DNA of 64,000 bases from UBA10649 sp963842725 (GCA_963842725.1 CAWJHN010000004.1:558001-622000); one strand, 5' to 3'; positions 1 to 8,962 are shown, numbered from the stretch's first letter. Numbers and translations are program-made. The notes: generated from the letters alone by a model not told the origin.

Positions 1-1
1 C

Positions 2-973
2 GAGCTGATGCGCGAGGCGGGAGTGCCCGACAACGTCATGCGCATCGTTCCCGGGGAGGGGCCGGTGGTCGGCCCGATGGTCACCGATCGCGCTGACTAC
101 GTCATGTTCACCGGCTCGACCCGGGTCGGCCGAGAGGTGGCCGCGCGCTGCGGGGAGCGCCTGGTTGGGTGCTCGCTCGAGCTCGGCGGGAAGAACGCCC
201 TGATCGTGCGGGCCGATGCGGACGTCGACCGGTCGGCCGAGATCGCCGTGCGCGCCTGCTTCGCGAACGCCGGTCAGCTGTGCATCTCGATGGAGCGTCT
301 CTACGTGCACAAGGGCGTCGAGGAGGCGTTCGTGCGGGCCTTCGTCGAGCGGGTGAAGGCCATGGTCATGCACCCGGGCATCGGCTGGGGCGCGCAGATG
401 GGCTCCCTGATCAGTGCCCGCCAGCTCGAGCGCGTGGCGGCGCATGTCGACGACGCCGTCTCGCGGGGCGCGACGGTGCTGACGGGCGGCCGGGCGCGGC
501 CGGACATCGGGCCGTTCTACTACGAGCCGACCGTGCTGTCGGGCGTGACCGACGACATGATCCTGTGCGACGAGGAGACCTTCGGTCCGGTGGTCGCGAT
601 CTACCCGGTCGGCTCGGACGAGGAGGCGGTCGCGCGCGCCAACGACTCCGAGTACGGCCTCAACGCCGCGATCCTGACGCGCGACACGACGGTCGGCCGG
701 GCGATGGCCGCGCGGGTGCACGCGGGCACCGTCAACATCAACGAGGCCTACGGACCGACCTGGGGCAGCACCCGGGCGCCGATGGGCGGCATGGGCAGCT
801 CGGGACTCGGTCGGCGGCACGGCGACGAGGGTCTCCTGAAGTACACCGAGTCCCAGTCGATCGCGACCTCGTCGATCATCGGCTTCGGCGCCCCAGCGGG
901 ACTGAGCGACGAGACGTGGGGCAACACGCTCGCCACCCTGTTCGGCGCCATGAAGAAGCTCGGCCTGAAGTAG
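2..973 (+). CDS. gabD2: Succinate-semialdehyde dehydrogenase (NADP+), GabD2-type, 5'-truncated by window edge
   Basis: This is an aldehyde dehydrogenase superfamily enzyme that should oxidise succinate semialdehyde to succinate. The reading frame is open from base 2, so the true start lies upstream and roughly the first third (Rossmann NAD-binding part) is missing. Visible landmarks are the FTGSTRVG turn of the coenzyme domain, LELGGKN carrying the general-base Glu, and NAGQLC with the catalytic Cys. The EETFGPV and GGMGSSGLGRR blocks of the C-terminal part follow. The long C-terminal tail after the last conserved block resembles actinobacterial GabD2 proteins. The next gene begins one or a few bases after the TAG stop, so the two are probably cotranscribed. 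Family assignment is firm; the exact aldehyde substrate is inferred. Confidence 0.85.
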   Translation, partial: ELMREAGVPDNVMRIVPGEGPVVGPMVTDRADYVMFTGSTRVGREVAARCGERLVGCSLELGGKNALIVRADADVDRSAEIAVRACFANAGQLCISMERLYVHKGVEEAFVRAFVERVKAMVMHPGIGWGAQMGSLISARQLERVAAHVDDAVSRGATVLTGGRARPDIGPFYYEPTVLSGVTDDMILCDEETFGPVVAIYPVGSDEEAVARANDSEYGLNAAILTRDTTVGRAMAARVHAGTVNINEAYGPTWGSTRAPMGGMGSSGLGRRHGDEGLLKYTESQSIATSSIIGFGAPAGLSDETWGNTLATLFGAMKKLGLK

Positions 974-974
974 G

Positions 975-2678
975 TTGGCCGACGTGGCAGCCTTCGACTT
1001 CGACGTCCTGATCGTCGGTTCCGGGTTCGGCGGATCCGTCTCTGCGCTGCGCCTTGCCGAGAAGGGCTACCGGGTCGGCGTCGTCGAGGCCGGACGGCGT
1101 TTCGACGAGTCCACCTTCCCCCGGACCTCCTGGCGCCTGCGCAGCTTCCTGTGGGCACCCCGGCTGGGGATGACGGGCATCCAGCGGATCCACGTGCTCA
1201 AGGACGTCGTGGTCCTCGCGGGAGCCGGCGTCGGTGGTGGCTCGCTGGTCTATGCGAACACCCTGTACGTGCCCGGCAAGCACTTCTTCGACGACCCGCA
1301 GTGGCGTGACATCACGGACTGGGCTGACGAGCTCGCGCCGCACTACGACCAGGCCGCGCGGATGCTCGGGGTCGTCCAGAACCCCACGATGACCCCGAGT
1401 GACGAGATCATGAAGGCCGTTGCCGACGAGATGGGCGTGGGTCACACGTTCACGCGCACGCCGGTCGGCGTCTATTTCGGCGACGGGCCGGGCGTGACGA
1501 CCCCGGATCCGTTCTTCGGTGGCGTCGGGCCCGACCGCACGGGCTGCATCGAGTGCGGCGAGTGCATGACGGGGTGCCGGTTCAACGCCAAGAACACGCT
1601 GCCGAAGAACTACCTGGCCCTGGCCGAGCGCGCAGGTGCGGTCGTCTACCCCCTCACCACGGTCACCGGCCTCGAGGAGCGGACGGGCGGTGGCTACACG
1701 GTCGACACCGTGCGCACGGGGTCATGGGGCTCCGGCCGCACGCGACGGCTCTCGGCGCAGCACGTCGTCATGGCGGCCGGTACGTACAACACGCAGAAGC
1801 TGCTGCACCGCATGAAGGATGACGGACGTCTGCCGCGGCTGTCGAAGACCCTCGGCCGCCTTTCGCGCACCAACTCGGAGTCACTCCTCGGGGCCGTGGC
1901 GCGAAAGGCGTCGACGGACTTCACGCGCGGGGTGGCCATCACGTCGAGCTTCTTCCCGCAGCCGGACACCCATGTCGAGCCGGTGCGCTACGGCCGCGGC
2001 TCGAATGCGATGGGCCTGCTCACGTCTGTGCTCACCGTGCCGCGCGCCGGCCGTAGGCGGTGGGTGACCTGGGCGGGCGAGATCGCCCGCCAGCCCGCCG
2101 ACGCCGCGCGCCTGATGTACGTGCGGCACTGGAGCGAGCGCTCGATCATCTCCCTGGTCATGCAGACCGTCGACAACTCCCTGACCCTGACGGGCCGGCG
2201 ATCGAAGGTCGGGCGATGGCGCCTGACGACGAAGCAGGACGAGTCGAAGCCGGCTCCGACCTACCTACCGGTGGCGCAGGACGTGGTGCGGCGACTGGCC
2301 GCCCGAGTTGACGGCATCCCCGCCGCGAGCATCTTCGAGAACGTGGACGCGGCCCTGACGGCGCACTTCGTGGGTGGCTGCGTCATCGGCGCCGACGCGG
2401 ACCGCGGGGTCATCGATCCGTATCACCGTGCCTATGGACATCCCGGAATTCACATCGTTGACGGGTCCACGATCACCGCGAACCTCGGCGTCAATCCGTC
2501 GCTGACGATCACGGCGCAGGCGGAGCGGGCGATGTCGATGTGGCCGAACAAGGGCGACGTGGATCCGCGACCGGAGCAGGGTGCCCCGTACGAACGCGTT
2601 GCTCCGGTCGCCCCTCGCCACCCGCTTGTCCCCGTGACGGCTCCGGGAGCGCTGCGGCTGCCGGTCGTCCGCACCTAG
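975..2678 (+). CDS. GMC-family FAD-dependent oxidoreductase, cholesterol-oxidase (ChoD)-like
   Basis: This is a 567-residue flavoprotein of the glucose-methanol-choline family, closest in architecture to mycobacterial ChoD-type oxidases. The N-terminal dinucleotide-binding motif is VGSGFGGSVSALRLAEKG, and a GAGVGGGSLVYAN flavin-contact block follows. A Cys-rich segment, CIECGECMTGC (about residues 193-203), is typical of this ChoD-like subgroup and absent from classical GMC enzymes. The C-terminal catalytic region has HFVGGCVIG and DGSTITANLGVNPSLTI. The start is uncertain: TTG at 975 lies immediately after the previous stop, and GTG at 984 is an equally good alternative. A steroid substrate is inferred from homologues only. 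Proximity to guaA recalls the ChoD/guaB neighbourhood of mycobacteria, from memory. Confidence 0.85.
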   Translation: MADVAAFDFDVLIVGSGFGGSVSALRLAEKGYRVGVVEAGRRFDESTFPRTSWRLRSFLWAPRLGMTGIQRIHVLKDVVVLAGAGVGGGSLVYANTLYVPGKHFFDDPQWRDITDWADELAPHYDQAARMLGVVQNPTMTPSDEIMKAVADEMGVGHTFTRTPVGVYFGDGPGVTTPDPFFGGVGPDRTGCIECGECMTGCRFNAKNTLPKNYLALAERAGAVVYPLTTVTGLEERTGGGYTVDTVRTGSWGSGRTRRLSAQHVVMAAGTYNTQKLLHRMKDDGRLPRLSKTLGRLSRTNSESLLGAVARKASTDFTRGVAITSSFFPQPDTHVEPVRYGRGSNAMGLLTSVLTVPRAGRRRWVTWAGEIARQPADAARLMYVRHWSERSIISLVMQTVDNSLTLTGRRSKVGRWRLTTKQDESKPAPTYLPVAQDVVRRLAARVDGIPAASIFENVDAALTAHFVGGCVIGADADRGVIDPYHRAYGHPGIHIVDGSTITANLGVNPSLTITAQAERAMSMWPNKGDVDPRPEQGAPYERVAPVAPRHPLVPVTAPGALRLPVVRT

Positions 2679-2805
2679 TCCCGGGCGCACGCCCGTTGCC
2701 GCGACATCGGCGCGCGTCCCTTCTACCCTCGTAGGTGACGCGATCGCGTGGTTCTGTGTGCGGCCATGCCGACCGTGCCGGGACACCACGGCAGGAGGAG
2801 GTCCG

Positions 2806-3402
2806 ATGCGGAACCGGGGAAGATTGCTGGCCGTAGCGGGCGCTGCGGCGCTCCTGATGGCGCTGCCGATGACGGCTGCTCACGCGGCCGACGCCACCGG
2901 CTGCTCGGGCTCGGCGGACTCGCTGGCTGCGGACGGCTCGGTGCTGTCCAGCGCCAGTGCTCCCGGTGCGGGCGGGACGCAGGACGATCCGCTGGTCGTG
3001 GATCCGGACGGAACGGTGGCGTGGGAGGGCTCGACGGACTCGGTGATCACCGACGGCACCTGGTCGGTGACGGTGATGGGTGTGCCCTTCCTGAGCGGGT
3101 CCTTCGACAACTCGGACGGGTCGACGTCCGCCGACGGCGTCGTTGACGTCGCGACGGCGCCGGCACAGGTGAAGTGGGTGCTGGCGACCAGCGCGCTCAT
3201 CCCGGTCTCGGGAGAGATGTCGGGGCAGGGCGGCACGTGCAGTGGCAGCGGATTCATCGCCGGCACGGGCGAATCGCCCATGGGCTCGCCGATCTTCCTG
3301 GCCGGCGTGGGCTTCATCGCCGTCGGCGGGATCCTGGTCGTGGTCATGGTGGTCGGGACGAAGCTGGTAGCCGTGGGCACGGCCGGGGGAGGTGCGGTGT
3401 GA
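2806..3402 (+). CDS. Secreted or membrane-anchored protein of unknown function
   Basis: This is a 198-residue protein I do not recognise. The ATG at 2806 is preceded by a strong AGGAGGAG ribosome site (2793-2800), so the earlier in-frame codons are not used. It has a clear Sec signal peptide (MRNRGRLLAVAGAAALLMAL then AHA-A). A Gly/Ser/Asp-rich extracellular domain with two Cys residues comes next, followed by a C-terminal hydrophobic helix (IFLAGVGFIAVGGILVVVMVV) that would anchor it. Its TGA stop overlaps the ATG of the next small membrane protein, so the two are translationally coupled and likely act together at the membrane. Confidence 0.75.
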   Translation: MRNRGRLLAVAGAAALLMALPMTAAHAADATGCSGSADSLAADGSVLSSASAPGAGGTQDDPLVVDPDGTVAWEGSTDSVITDGTWSVTVMGVPFLSGSFDNSDGSTSADGVVDVATAPAQVKWVLATSALIPVSGEMSGQGGTCSGSGFIAGTGESPMGSPIFLAGVGFIAVGGILVVVMVVGTKLVAVGTAGGGAV

Positions 3403-3605
3403 TGAAGGCGCGACGTCATCCCGTTACGGGGTTCTTCGCCGGGCTGCTCCTCGGCATCGGCATCGCCTTGGTGCTCTTCGTCTTCGGCGTCGTGCCGATG
3501 ACCCTGATGTGGCTGGGGATCCTGGCCGGCGGCGGCGCCGTACTCGGCATCGTGGTCGCCTACGTGCTGCCCGCCCGCGGAACCCCTGCCGCCGGCGCGA
3601 CCTGA
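3402..3605 (+). CDS. Small integral membrane protein, unknown function
   Basis: This is a 67-residue protein with two predicted transmembrane helices (GFFAGLLLGIGIALVLFVF and MTLMWLGILAGGGAVLGIVV) and a basic N-terminus. Its ATG shares a base with the TGA of the upstream secreted protein (TGATG), indicating translational coupling. The last codons, GCG ACC TGA, are the first bases of a hairpin repeat that also occurs at the end of the GyrI-like gene near 51.4 kb. No function can be assigned. Confidence 0.7.
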   Translation: MKARRHPVTGFFAGLLLGIGIALVLFVFGVVPMTLMWLGILAGGGAVLGIVVAYVLPARGTPAAGAT

Positions 3606-3655
3606 AAGGTCGCGAAAACGGCTGAAAATGGGGATTTCGCGACCATCTGGGTCGC
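3597..3655. repeat. Dispersed hairpin repeat, copy 1 (probable terminator)
   Basis: GGTCGCGAAA (3608-3617) and TTTCGCGACC (3635-3644) form a perfect 10-bp stem with a 17-base loop. The same arms also pair outward: GCGACC (3597-3602) with GGTCGC (3608-3613), and GCGACC (3639-3644) with GGTCGC (3650-3655), each across a 5-base loop. The element supplies the stop codon of the preceding gene. A near-identical copy lies at 51413-51472. Confidence 0.7.
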
Positions 3656-3699
3656 CTCGGCGGGGTGGGGGCCGCGGGGTGGGGGTGGGGTCGGGCCAT

Positions 3700-3705
3700 T
3701 AGGGT
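3700..3705 (+). promoter_or_regulatory. Leaderless promoter -10 box (TAGGGT) of the dispanin-type gene
   Basis: TAGGGT is followed by seven bases and then the ATG at 3713. This matches the spacing seen before guaA, pcrA and purN in this window and implies a transcript beginning at or near the start codon. Confidence 0.5.
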
Positions 3706-3712
3706 CTAGGTG

Positions 3713-4000
3713 ATGTCAGATCCGTCCATGCCCCTCGAGGCGCCAGCCGGCGTCCGTGCCCCGCGGGCCTACCTGGGGTGGGGTCTGGCGGCCACGATGC
3801 TGTGCTTCCTCCCGCTCGGGCTCGTGACGCTCTACTACGGGCTGCGGGTCCAGCGCGCCCTCGCCGAGGACCGGCTCGAGGCCGCGACCCACGCCTCCCA
3901 CGTGGCCCGGGGATGGCTGGTCGCAACCATCGTCATCGGCCTGGTCGTCTACGCCTTCATCGGCGTGGTGTTCATCCTGCTCGGCGCCTTCTCGGCGTGA
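3713..4000 (+). CDS. CD225/dispanin-family small membrane protein
   Basis: This is a 95-residue protein with the dispanin (CD225) layout: a Pro-rich N-terminus, a first membrane segment LGWGLAATMLCFLPLGLVTL, a short loop LRVQRALAEDRLEAATHASHV, then a second membrane segment LVATIVIGLVVYAFIGVVFI. The loop matches the family pattern in which a small basic/Ala-rich helix with repeated Ala-Ser residues precedes the second helix. The start is either GTG 3710 or ATG 3713; the spacing from the TAGGGT box favours ATG. Bacterial members have no well-established role. It lies just upstream of guaA with 25 bases between. Confidence 0.7.
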   Translation: MSDPSMPLEAPAGVRAPRAYLGWGLAATMLCFLPLGLVTLYYGLRVQRALAEDRLEAATHASHVARGWLVATIVIGLVVYAFIGVVFILLGAFSA

Positions 4001-4013
4001 ACGTCGGTCTGGA

Positions 4014-4019
4014 TAGGCT
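4014..4019 (+). promoter_or_regulatory. Leaderless promoter -10 box (TAGGCT) of guaA
   Basis: TAGGCT is followed by exactly six bases and the GTG start at 4026. There is no Shine-Dalgarno sequence between, so guaA is probably translated from a leaderless mRNA. Confidence 0.55.
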
Positions 4020-4025
4020 CGGCCA

Positions 4026-5585
4026 GTGACCCATCCCGTCCTCGTCGTCGACTTCGGCGCGCAGTACGCGCAGCTCATCGCCCGCCGCGTGCGCGAGGCG
4101 CATGTCTACTCCGAGATCGTCCCGCACACGATGCCGGTGGCCGAGATGGTCGCCATGCGCCCGGCCGCCATCATCCTGAGCGGTGGACCCTCGAGCGTGT
4201 ACGAGCCCGGAGCGCCCTCCGTCGACGCGGCGATCTTCTCGGCCGGCATCCCGGTCTTCGGCATCTGCTACGGCTTCCAGGCGATGGCCCAGGCCCTCGG
4301 CGGGTCGGTGGCGCGTACCGGGCTCAGCGAGTTCGGCGGCACGGCGCTGACCGTGAGCGCACCGGGCGCCCTGTTCGCCGGTCTGCCGGACGCGATCAAC
4401 GTGTGGATGTCGCACGGCGACTCCGTCGCGGCGGCCCCGGAGGGCTTCACGGTGGCGGCGTCCTCTGACGGGGCCCCAGTGGCGGCATTCGAGGACGCCA
4501 GCCGCCGGATGGCGGGCGTGCAGTTCCACCCCGAGGTGCTGCACAGCGAGCACGGGCAGCGGATTCTCGAGCACTTCCTCTACGACCTTGCCGGCTGCGA
4601 GCCGACGTGGACGATGACCAGCGTCATCGACGAGCAGGTCGATCGCATCAGCCGTCAGGTGGGCAGTGGGCGCGTCATCTGCGGGCTCTCGGGCGGGGTG
4701 GACTCAGCCGTCGCGGCCGCACTCGTCCAGCGCGCGGTGGGCGAGCAGCTCACCTGCGTCTTCGTCGATCACGGGCTGCTGCGCAAGGGCGAGGCCGAGC
4801 AGGTCGAGCGCGACTACGTGGCCGCCACCGGCGTGCGGCTCGTCGTGGTCGACGCCCGTGAGCGGTTCCTCGACGCGCTGGCCGACGTCAGCGACCCCGA
4901 GACCAAGCGGAAGATCATCGGGCGCGAGTTCATCCGGGTGTTCGAGGACGCGGCCCGGGGCGTCATCGACGATGCGGGCGCCCACGGCGAGTCGGTCGAC
5001 TTCCTGGTGCAGGGCACCCTCTACCCGGACGTCGTCGAGTCCGGCGGCGGTACCGGCACGGCGAACATCAAGAGCCATCACAACGTCGGCGGCCTGCCGG
5101 ACGACCTTCAGTTCACCCTGGTGGAGCCCCTGCGCTCGCTGTTCAAGGACGAGGTGCGCCAGGTCGGCCTGGATCTCGGGCTCCCAGCTGAGATCGTGTG
5201 GCGCCAGCCGTTCCCTGGCCCCGGGCTCGCGATCCGCATCGTCGGCTCCGTTTCCGAGGACCGGCTGGCGATCCTGCGCGAGGCGGACGCGATCGCCCGC
5301 GCGGAGCTCACTGCCGCGGGGCTCGATCGCGACGTGTGGCAGTTCCCCGTGGTCCTGCTCGCCGACGTGCGATCCGTCGGAGTTCAGGGTGACGGGCGCA
5401 CGTACGGTCACCCGGTCGTGCTGCGCCCGGTCTCCAGCGAGGACGCGATGACTGCGGACTGGTCGCGGCTCCCGTACGAGCTGATCGCCCGCATCTCGAC
5501 CCGCATCACGAACGAGGTTCGCGAAGTGAACCGCGTCGTGCTCGACGTCACCAGCAAGCCACCCGGCACCATCGAATGGGAGTGA
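4026..5585 (+). CDS. guaA: GMP synthase (glutamine-hydrolysing)
   Basis: This cytosolic enzyme converts XMP to GMP using ATP and glutamine, the last step of guanine nucleotide synthesis. At 519 residues it is full length for the bacterial two-domain protein. The class I glutamine amidotransferase domain (about 1-190) has the nucleophile Cys81 in GICYGFQ and the His/Glu pair in QFHPEV. The ATP pyrophosphatase domain carries the P-loop GLSGGVDSAVAAAL. The C-terminal dimerisation/XMP-binding domain ends in the invariant KPPGTIEWE. The GTG start is set by a TAGGCT box six bases upstream. A short membrane-protein gene follows after 8 bases. Confidence 0.97.
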   Translation: MTHPVLVVDFGAQYAQLIARRVREAHVYSEIVPHTMPVAEMVAMRPAAIILSGGPSSVYEPGAPSVDAAIFSAGIPVFGICYGFQAMAQALGGSVARTGLSEFGGTALTVSAPGALFAGLPDAINVWMSHGDSVAAAPEGFTVAASSDGAPVAAFEDASRRMAGVQFHPEVLHSEHGQRILEHFLYDLAGCEPTWTMTSVIDEQVDRISRQVGSGRVICGLSGGVDSAVAAALVQRAVGEQLTCVFVDHGLLRKGEAEQVERDYVAATGVRLVVVDARERFLDALADVSDPETKRKIIGREFIRVFEDAARGVIDDAGAHGESVDFLVQGTLYPDVVESGGGTGTANIKSHHNVGGLPDDLQFTLVEPLRSLFKDEVRQVGLDLGLPAEIVWRQPFPGPGLAIRIVGSVSEDRLAILREADAIARAELTAAGLDRDVWQFPVVLLADVRSVGVQGDGRTYGHPVVLRPVSSEDAMTADWSRLPYELIARISTRITNEVREVNRVVLDVTSKPPGTIEWE

Positions 5586-5593
5586 GTGTTTCC

Positions 5594-5953
5594 ATGGAGT
5601 TCTTGTTCCACGTCATCGTCGTCCTGCACTTCGTCGGACTGGCCAGCCTGCTGGGCGGGTTCCTCGTCCAGATGTCGTCGCCCGACAAGGGCGTGAACCC
5701 GGCGATGTTCCACGGTGCGCTCACTCAGCTGGTCACCGGCGTGCTGATGGTCGGCATGATCGAGTCCGGGGCGCTTGGCGCCGAGGAGGAGGACGAGCTC
5801 AACATGATGAAGATCGGCATCAAGCTGATCATCGTCCTCATCATCACGGTGCTCGCCTTCGTCGGCCGCAAGAAGACCCCGCCGCAGGTCCCCCTGTGGG
5901 CCACCATCGGCGCTCTCACTCTGCTCAACGTGGTCATCGCGGTCTTCGTCTAG
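5594..5953 (+). CDS. Small four-helix integral membrane protein, unknown function
   Basis: This is a 119-residue hydrophobic protein with about four transmembrane segments (FLFHVIVVLHFVGLASLLGG, FHGALTQLVTGVLMVGMI, IKLIIVLIITVLAFV and a final one ending VVIAVFV). An acidic EEEDE patch lies between the second and third. The start at ATG 5594 is chosen because GGAGTGAG at 5579-5586 is well placed as a ribosome site; ATG 5576, inside guaA, is the alternative. It probably shares the guaA transcript. I know homologues only as conserved actinobacterial membrane proteins. Confidence 0.7.
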   Translation: MEFLFHVIVVLHFVGLASLLGGFLVQMSSPDKGVNPAMFHGALTQLVTGVLMVGMIESGALGAEEEDELNMMKIGIKLIIVLIITVLAFVGRKKTPPQVPLWATIGALTLLNVVIAVFV

Positions 5954-5964
5954 CGGCCGCTGAC

Positions 5965-6002
5965 GCCCCTGCACGCCGCCCGCTCGGGGGGCGCGGAGGG
6001 GC
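5965..6002. terminator. Probable bidirectional terminator between convergent genes
   Basis: GCCCCT (5965-5970) pairs with AGGGGC (5997-6002) around an inner GC-rich hairpin (CCGCCCGCTCGGGGGG). It sits between the ends of the guaA-side gene and the oppositely oriented deacetylase. There is no U-tract, as is usual in high-GC actinobacteria. Confidence 0.45.
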
Positions 6003-6022
6003 AGGAGCCCGATCTCGCCGGA

Positions 6023-6805
6023 CTAGGCCGTGCCGACGATCATGAAGGCCTCGGCGAGTCGACCCACGGGCAGCCCGCCCTGCTCGGCCCACATCGCGAG
6101 CCAGCCGCGGATCCGCTCGTCGAGATCGTCCATATGGGCGGTCTGGCTCTCGTGGGCCCGCAGCGCGGCGAGCTTCGCGTCGACGGTGTCGGTGACGTCG
6201 TTCCAGTGGTTGGGCGACGGGCTGGCCATGACCCACACCTCGGGAACGGTCCAGGCCTCCAGCCCCTCGCCGAGCAGCAGGCTCGCGTGGGCGAACGGGT
6301 TGCGGGCATCGGGGTAGACCGCCTGGATCGCGGCGTCGCCGGCGGCCAGGTGGTCCGGGTGGGACGCCTGGATGCGCTGCCAGTTCCGCTCGGGGGACTG
6401 CATCAGGACGCGATCGGGGCGAACCTGGCGGATGACACGGCTGAGATCGCGGCGAAGGTCGTGGGTCACCGTGAGCTCGCCGTCGAGATAGCCCAGGAAG
6501 CGCACGTCGTGGACGCCGAGGATGGCACCGGCGGCCCGCTGCTCGGCCTGGCGGATCCGCGGGATCTCCGATCGGGGCACGGCCGGGTCGAACCCGCCGG
6601 CGTCCCCGTTCGTCACGAGGCAGTAGCTGACCTCGACGCCGGCCTCGGTCCAGGCCTTGATGGTGCCGCCGGCCCCGAAGTCGACGTCGTCCGGGTGCGC
6701 CATGATCGCCAGGACCCGCTCGATGCGCTGGCCGTCGAGGTTGTGAAGCAGGGCGTCATGGGGGAGGGGGAGCTCATCTGCGCACTGTATCGGCGCGCCT
6801 CGCAC
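6023..6805 (-). CDS. PIG-L/LmbE family zinc-dependent deacetylase
   Basis: This 260-residue enzyme is of the N-acetylglucosaminyl deacetylase fold (MshB/Mca relatives). The zinc and catalytic motif AHPDDVDFGAGGT is near residue 36-48, and the third ligand region ASHPDH is near residue 147. The substrate is not determined; homologues act on N-acetyl sugar conjugates, mycothiol intermediates or glycan-like compounds. The start is taken as GTG at 6805 because no ATG is available in frame; there is no clear ribosome site. It is divergent from the secreted peptidase gene. Confidence 0.82.
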   Translation of the reverse strand: MRGAPIQCADELPLPHDALLHNLDGQRIERVLAIMAHPDDVDFGAGGTIKAWTEAGVEVSYCLVTNGDAGGFDPAVPRSEIPRIRQAEQRAAGAILGVHDVRFLGYLDGELTVTHDLRRDLSRVIRQVRPDRVLMQSPERNWQRIQASHPDHLAAGDAAIQAVYPDARNPFAHASLLLGEGLEAWTVPEVWVMASPSPNHWNDVTDTVDAKLAALRAHESQTAHMDDLDERIRGWLAMWAEQGGLPVGRLAEAFMIVGTA

Positions 6806-6929
6806 GGTAACGTGGTGGGCGAATCACCCGAAATACGCCTGCGGAGACCATCGTGAGAGCCAAAGTATTCGGGTGGGCACGGTATGCCACAGTCGTCACT
6901 TCCGTCACTTCCGTGACAGAGTAGGGCCT

Positions 6930-8930
6930 GTGCTTCCCCGCCCACCGGGGCCTCGAGCCCGGGTTTCGATCCGTCGCGCGTTCCGGCGCGGGCGTGGGCA
7001 GCGGCGCGTCCTGACCGGTGCGCTGACCCTGGCTCTGGTCGCGGGCATCGGCCTGGCCGCCCCCATGAGCGCCGGTGCCAAGGATGGCGACGTATGGACC
7101 CCCTCGGACTGGACCGGTGAGGCCGCCGGGCCGCCGGTGCCCGGCCAGGGCCTGCCGCCCGCCCCGGTGCCCGGGATCGCCCAGGCGCTGCCCGAGGGAT
7201 ACGACGTGGCCCCCACCTACGAGGGCCAGGGCCAGTGCGACCCCGCTGCCAAGCCCGGCACGCAGCGCCTCGCCGACCTGATCAAGGCCACGTACGGGCA
7301 GGAGCAGACGGTCTGGATCCCGCGCGCCTGCGACATCGGCGGGCAGAGCGAGCACAAGGAGGGACGCGCCCTCGACTGGATGACCAGCGTCCGCGATGCC
7401 CAGCAGCGTGCGAACGCCGAGACGTTCCTGACCTGGCTCCTGGGACCCGACCAGTTCGGCAATCCCTACGGCAACGCCATGCGGCTGGGGGTCATGTACA
7501 TCGGCTGGAACGACCGGATCTGGCGGGGGTACGACGTCAAGCGCGGCTGGACCGAGCTCAAGGGCTGCTTCGCGACGCCCGCACCGGGCAGCGACACGAC
7601 GTGCCATCGCAACCACATCCACATCTCGTTCACCTGGGACGGCGCCAGCGGCCGCACGTCCTTCTGGGACGGCACGCCGATGGACGGCCCCTACTGCGCC
7701 CCGAAGCGCTCCGGCGCCACGCTCCCGGCCGGAGGACGAGCCGCCGACGTGGTGCCCGTCCAGCCCGTCCGGGTCCTAGGCACCCGCAAGGCCACGGGGA
7801 TCGACGTCCGCTGCCGACTCCAGCAGGACCGCTGGAGCGGCGACAGCCACCGCCTGTACGCCAACGTGCTCGGGCAGGGCGGCGTACCCGCAACCGGAGT
7901 GGCCGCTGTGACCGTGCAGGTCACGGCGATGGCCTCGAACGCCGCGTCCAACGTGCGGATCTGGTCGCCGGGCCAGCCCAAGAGCCAGGTCGTCGTCCAG
8001 GTGCCGATGAACATGGACGCCATCGGCACGGCGATCGTCCCGGTGTCGTCGGACGGGACGATCGCGCTGGCGACGTCGGCCGGGGCGACCGACATCGCCG
8101 TCGACGTCACCGGGTACTTCCCGCCCGGTGACGTGCCCAACGACACGATCGCCACGCCCGGTGCGGCCATGCCCATGGGAGACGAGGCGCCGGCGGCACC
8201 GGCACCCGCCCCAGCGCCAGCGCCGGAGCAGCCGAAGGAGGACCAGTTCGTCTCGATCGGCTCCGAGCTCGGCTACGAGTCGCCGAACCCGCTGCAGCCC
8301 GGTGAGGAGCGGGTCGTCGGCCTGGCCGGCGTCCCGGGTGCCGCGACATCGGCCCTGGTGCTCATCACCACGCGGGAGGCGACCAAGCGCGGCAAGCTGC
8401 GCATCGGCCTCGCTGGGGAGAAGAGCGCCGCCGCCAGCTTCGCCTTCCCGAAGCGCGGGGTCCGGTCAGCGGTGATGGTGGTGCCGCTCTCGGGCGGCCA
8501 GGTGCGGTTCGTGACATCGAAGCGGGCCGGCGTCTCCTTCCGGGTCGAGGTCATGGGCTACGCGATCAACGGCCGGCCGATCAAGGTGCGCAGCCTGCCG
8601 GCCATGCGGGTCGTCAAGGCCAAGCTCGATCCCGGTGCGGCCCTGGTCATCGGGCCGGTCACCGGCATCAACGGGATCCCGCGCAAGGGCAAGAAGGTCA
8701 CCGGCGTGATCCTGCAGGTGCGGACGAAGACCAAGGGCGCCGACGTCGGCAGCGTGAAGGTCTACGGGCTCGACGGCAGCGCGCCCGGCACCCGCTCGGC
8801 ACCCGTCATGCCCGGCAAGCCGTACACGAGCCTGGTCGTCGCCGAGGTCGGCACCGATGGGAAGCTCGTGTTCTCGCCGAGCGTCCAGGCGAAGGTCAAG
8901 GCCACGATCGTGGGCTACGTCCACCGCTGA
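6930..8930 (+). CDS. Secreted M15/LAS-like peptidase with C-terminal beta-sandwich domains
   Basis: This is a large exported protein (about 666 residues from GTG 6930). A basic N-terminus and hydrophobic signal (VLTGALTLALVAGIGLAAPM) precede a catalytic-looking domain. That domain contains SEHKEGRALDW and CHRNHIHISF, the His/Asp and His-x-His zinc pattern of the M15/LAS peptidase fold, suggesting action on peptidoglycan cross-links. After it come two all-beta repeats separated by a Pro/Ala linker (APAAPAPAPAPAP); the first repeat ends in DVTGYFPPG. Such repeats occur on secreted wall proteins of actinobacteria. The start is uncertain: an in-frame codon also exists at 6873, but the signal peptide fits GTG 6930 better. 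A short direct repeat (CGTCACTTC) lies upstream at 6893-6911. Confidence 0.72.
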   Translation: MLPRPPGPRARVSIRRAFRRGRGQRRVLTGALTLALVAGIGLAAPMSAGAKDGDVWTPSDWTGEAAGPPVPGQGLPPAPVPGIAQALPEGYDVAPTYEGQGQCDPAAKPGTQRLADLIKATYGQEQTVWIPRACDIGGQSEHKEGRALDWMTSVRDAQQRANAETFLTWLLGPDQFGNPYGNAMRLGVMYIGWNDRIWRGYDVKRGWTELKGCFATPAPGSDTTCHRNHIHISFTWDGASGRTSFWDGTPMDGPYCAPKRSGATLPAGGRAADVVPVQPVRVLGTRKATGIDVRCRLQQDRWSGDSHRLYANVLGQGGVPATGVAAVTVQVTAMASNAASNVRIWSPGQPKSQVVVQVPMNMDAIGTAIVPVSSDGTIALATSAGATDIAVDVTGYFPPGDVPNDTIATPGAAMPMGDEAPAAPAPAPAPAPEQPKEDQFVSIGSELGYESPNPLQPGEERVVGLAGVPGAATSALVLITTREATKRGKLRIGLAGEKSAAASFAFPKRGVRSAVMVVPLSGGQVRFVTSKRAGVSFRVEVMGYAINGRPIKVRSLPAMRVVKAKLDPGAALVIGPVTGINGIPRKGKKVTGVILQVRTKTKGADVGSVKVYGLDGSAPGTRSAPVMPGKPYTSLVVAEVGTDGKLVFSPSVQAKVKATIVGYVHR

Positions 8931-8950
8931 GCCCAGTCGGCCCGCCTGCC

Positions 8951-8956
8951 TAGGAT
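8951..8956 (+). promoter_or_regulatory. Leaderless promoter -10 box (TAGGAT) of pcrA
   Basis: TAGGAT, then six bases, then GTG 8963. Same geometry as before guaA and purN. Confidence 0.55.
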
Positions 8957-8962
8957 GCACGG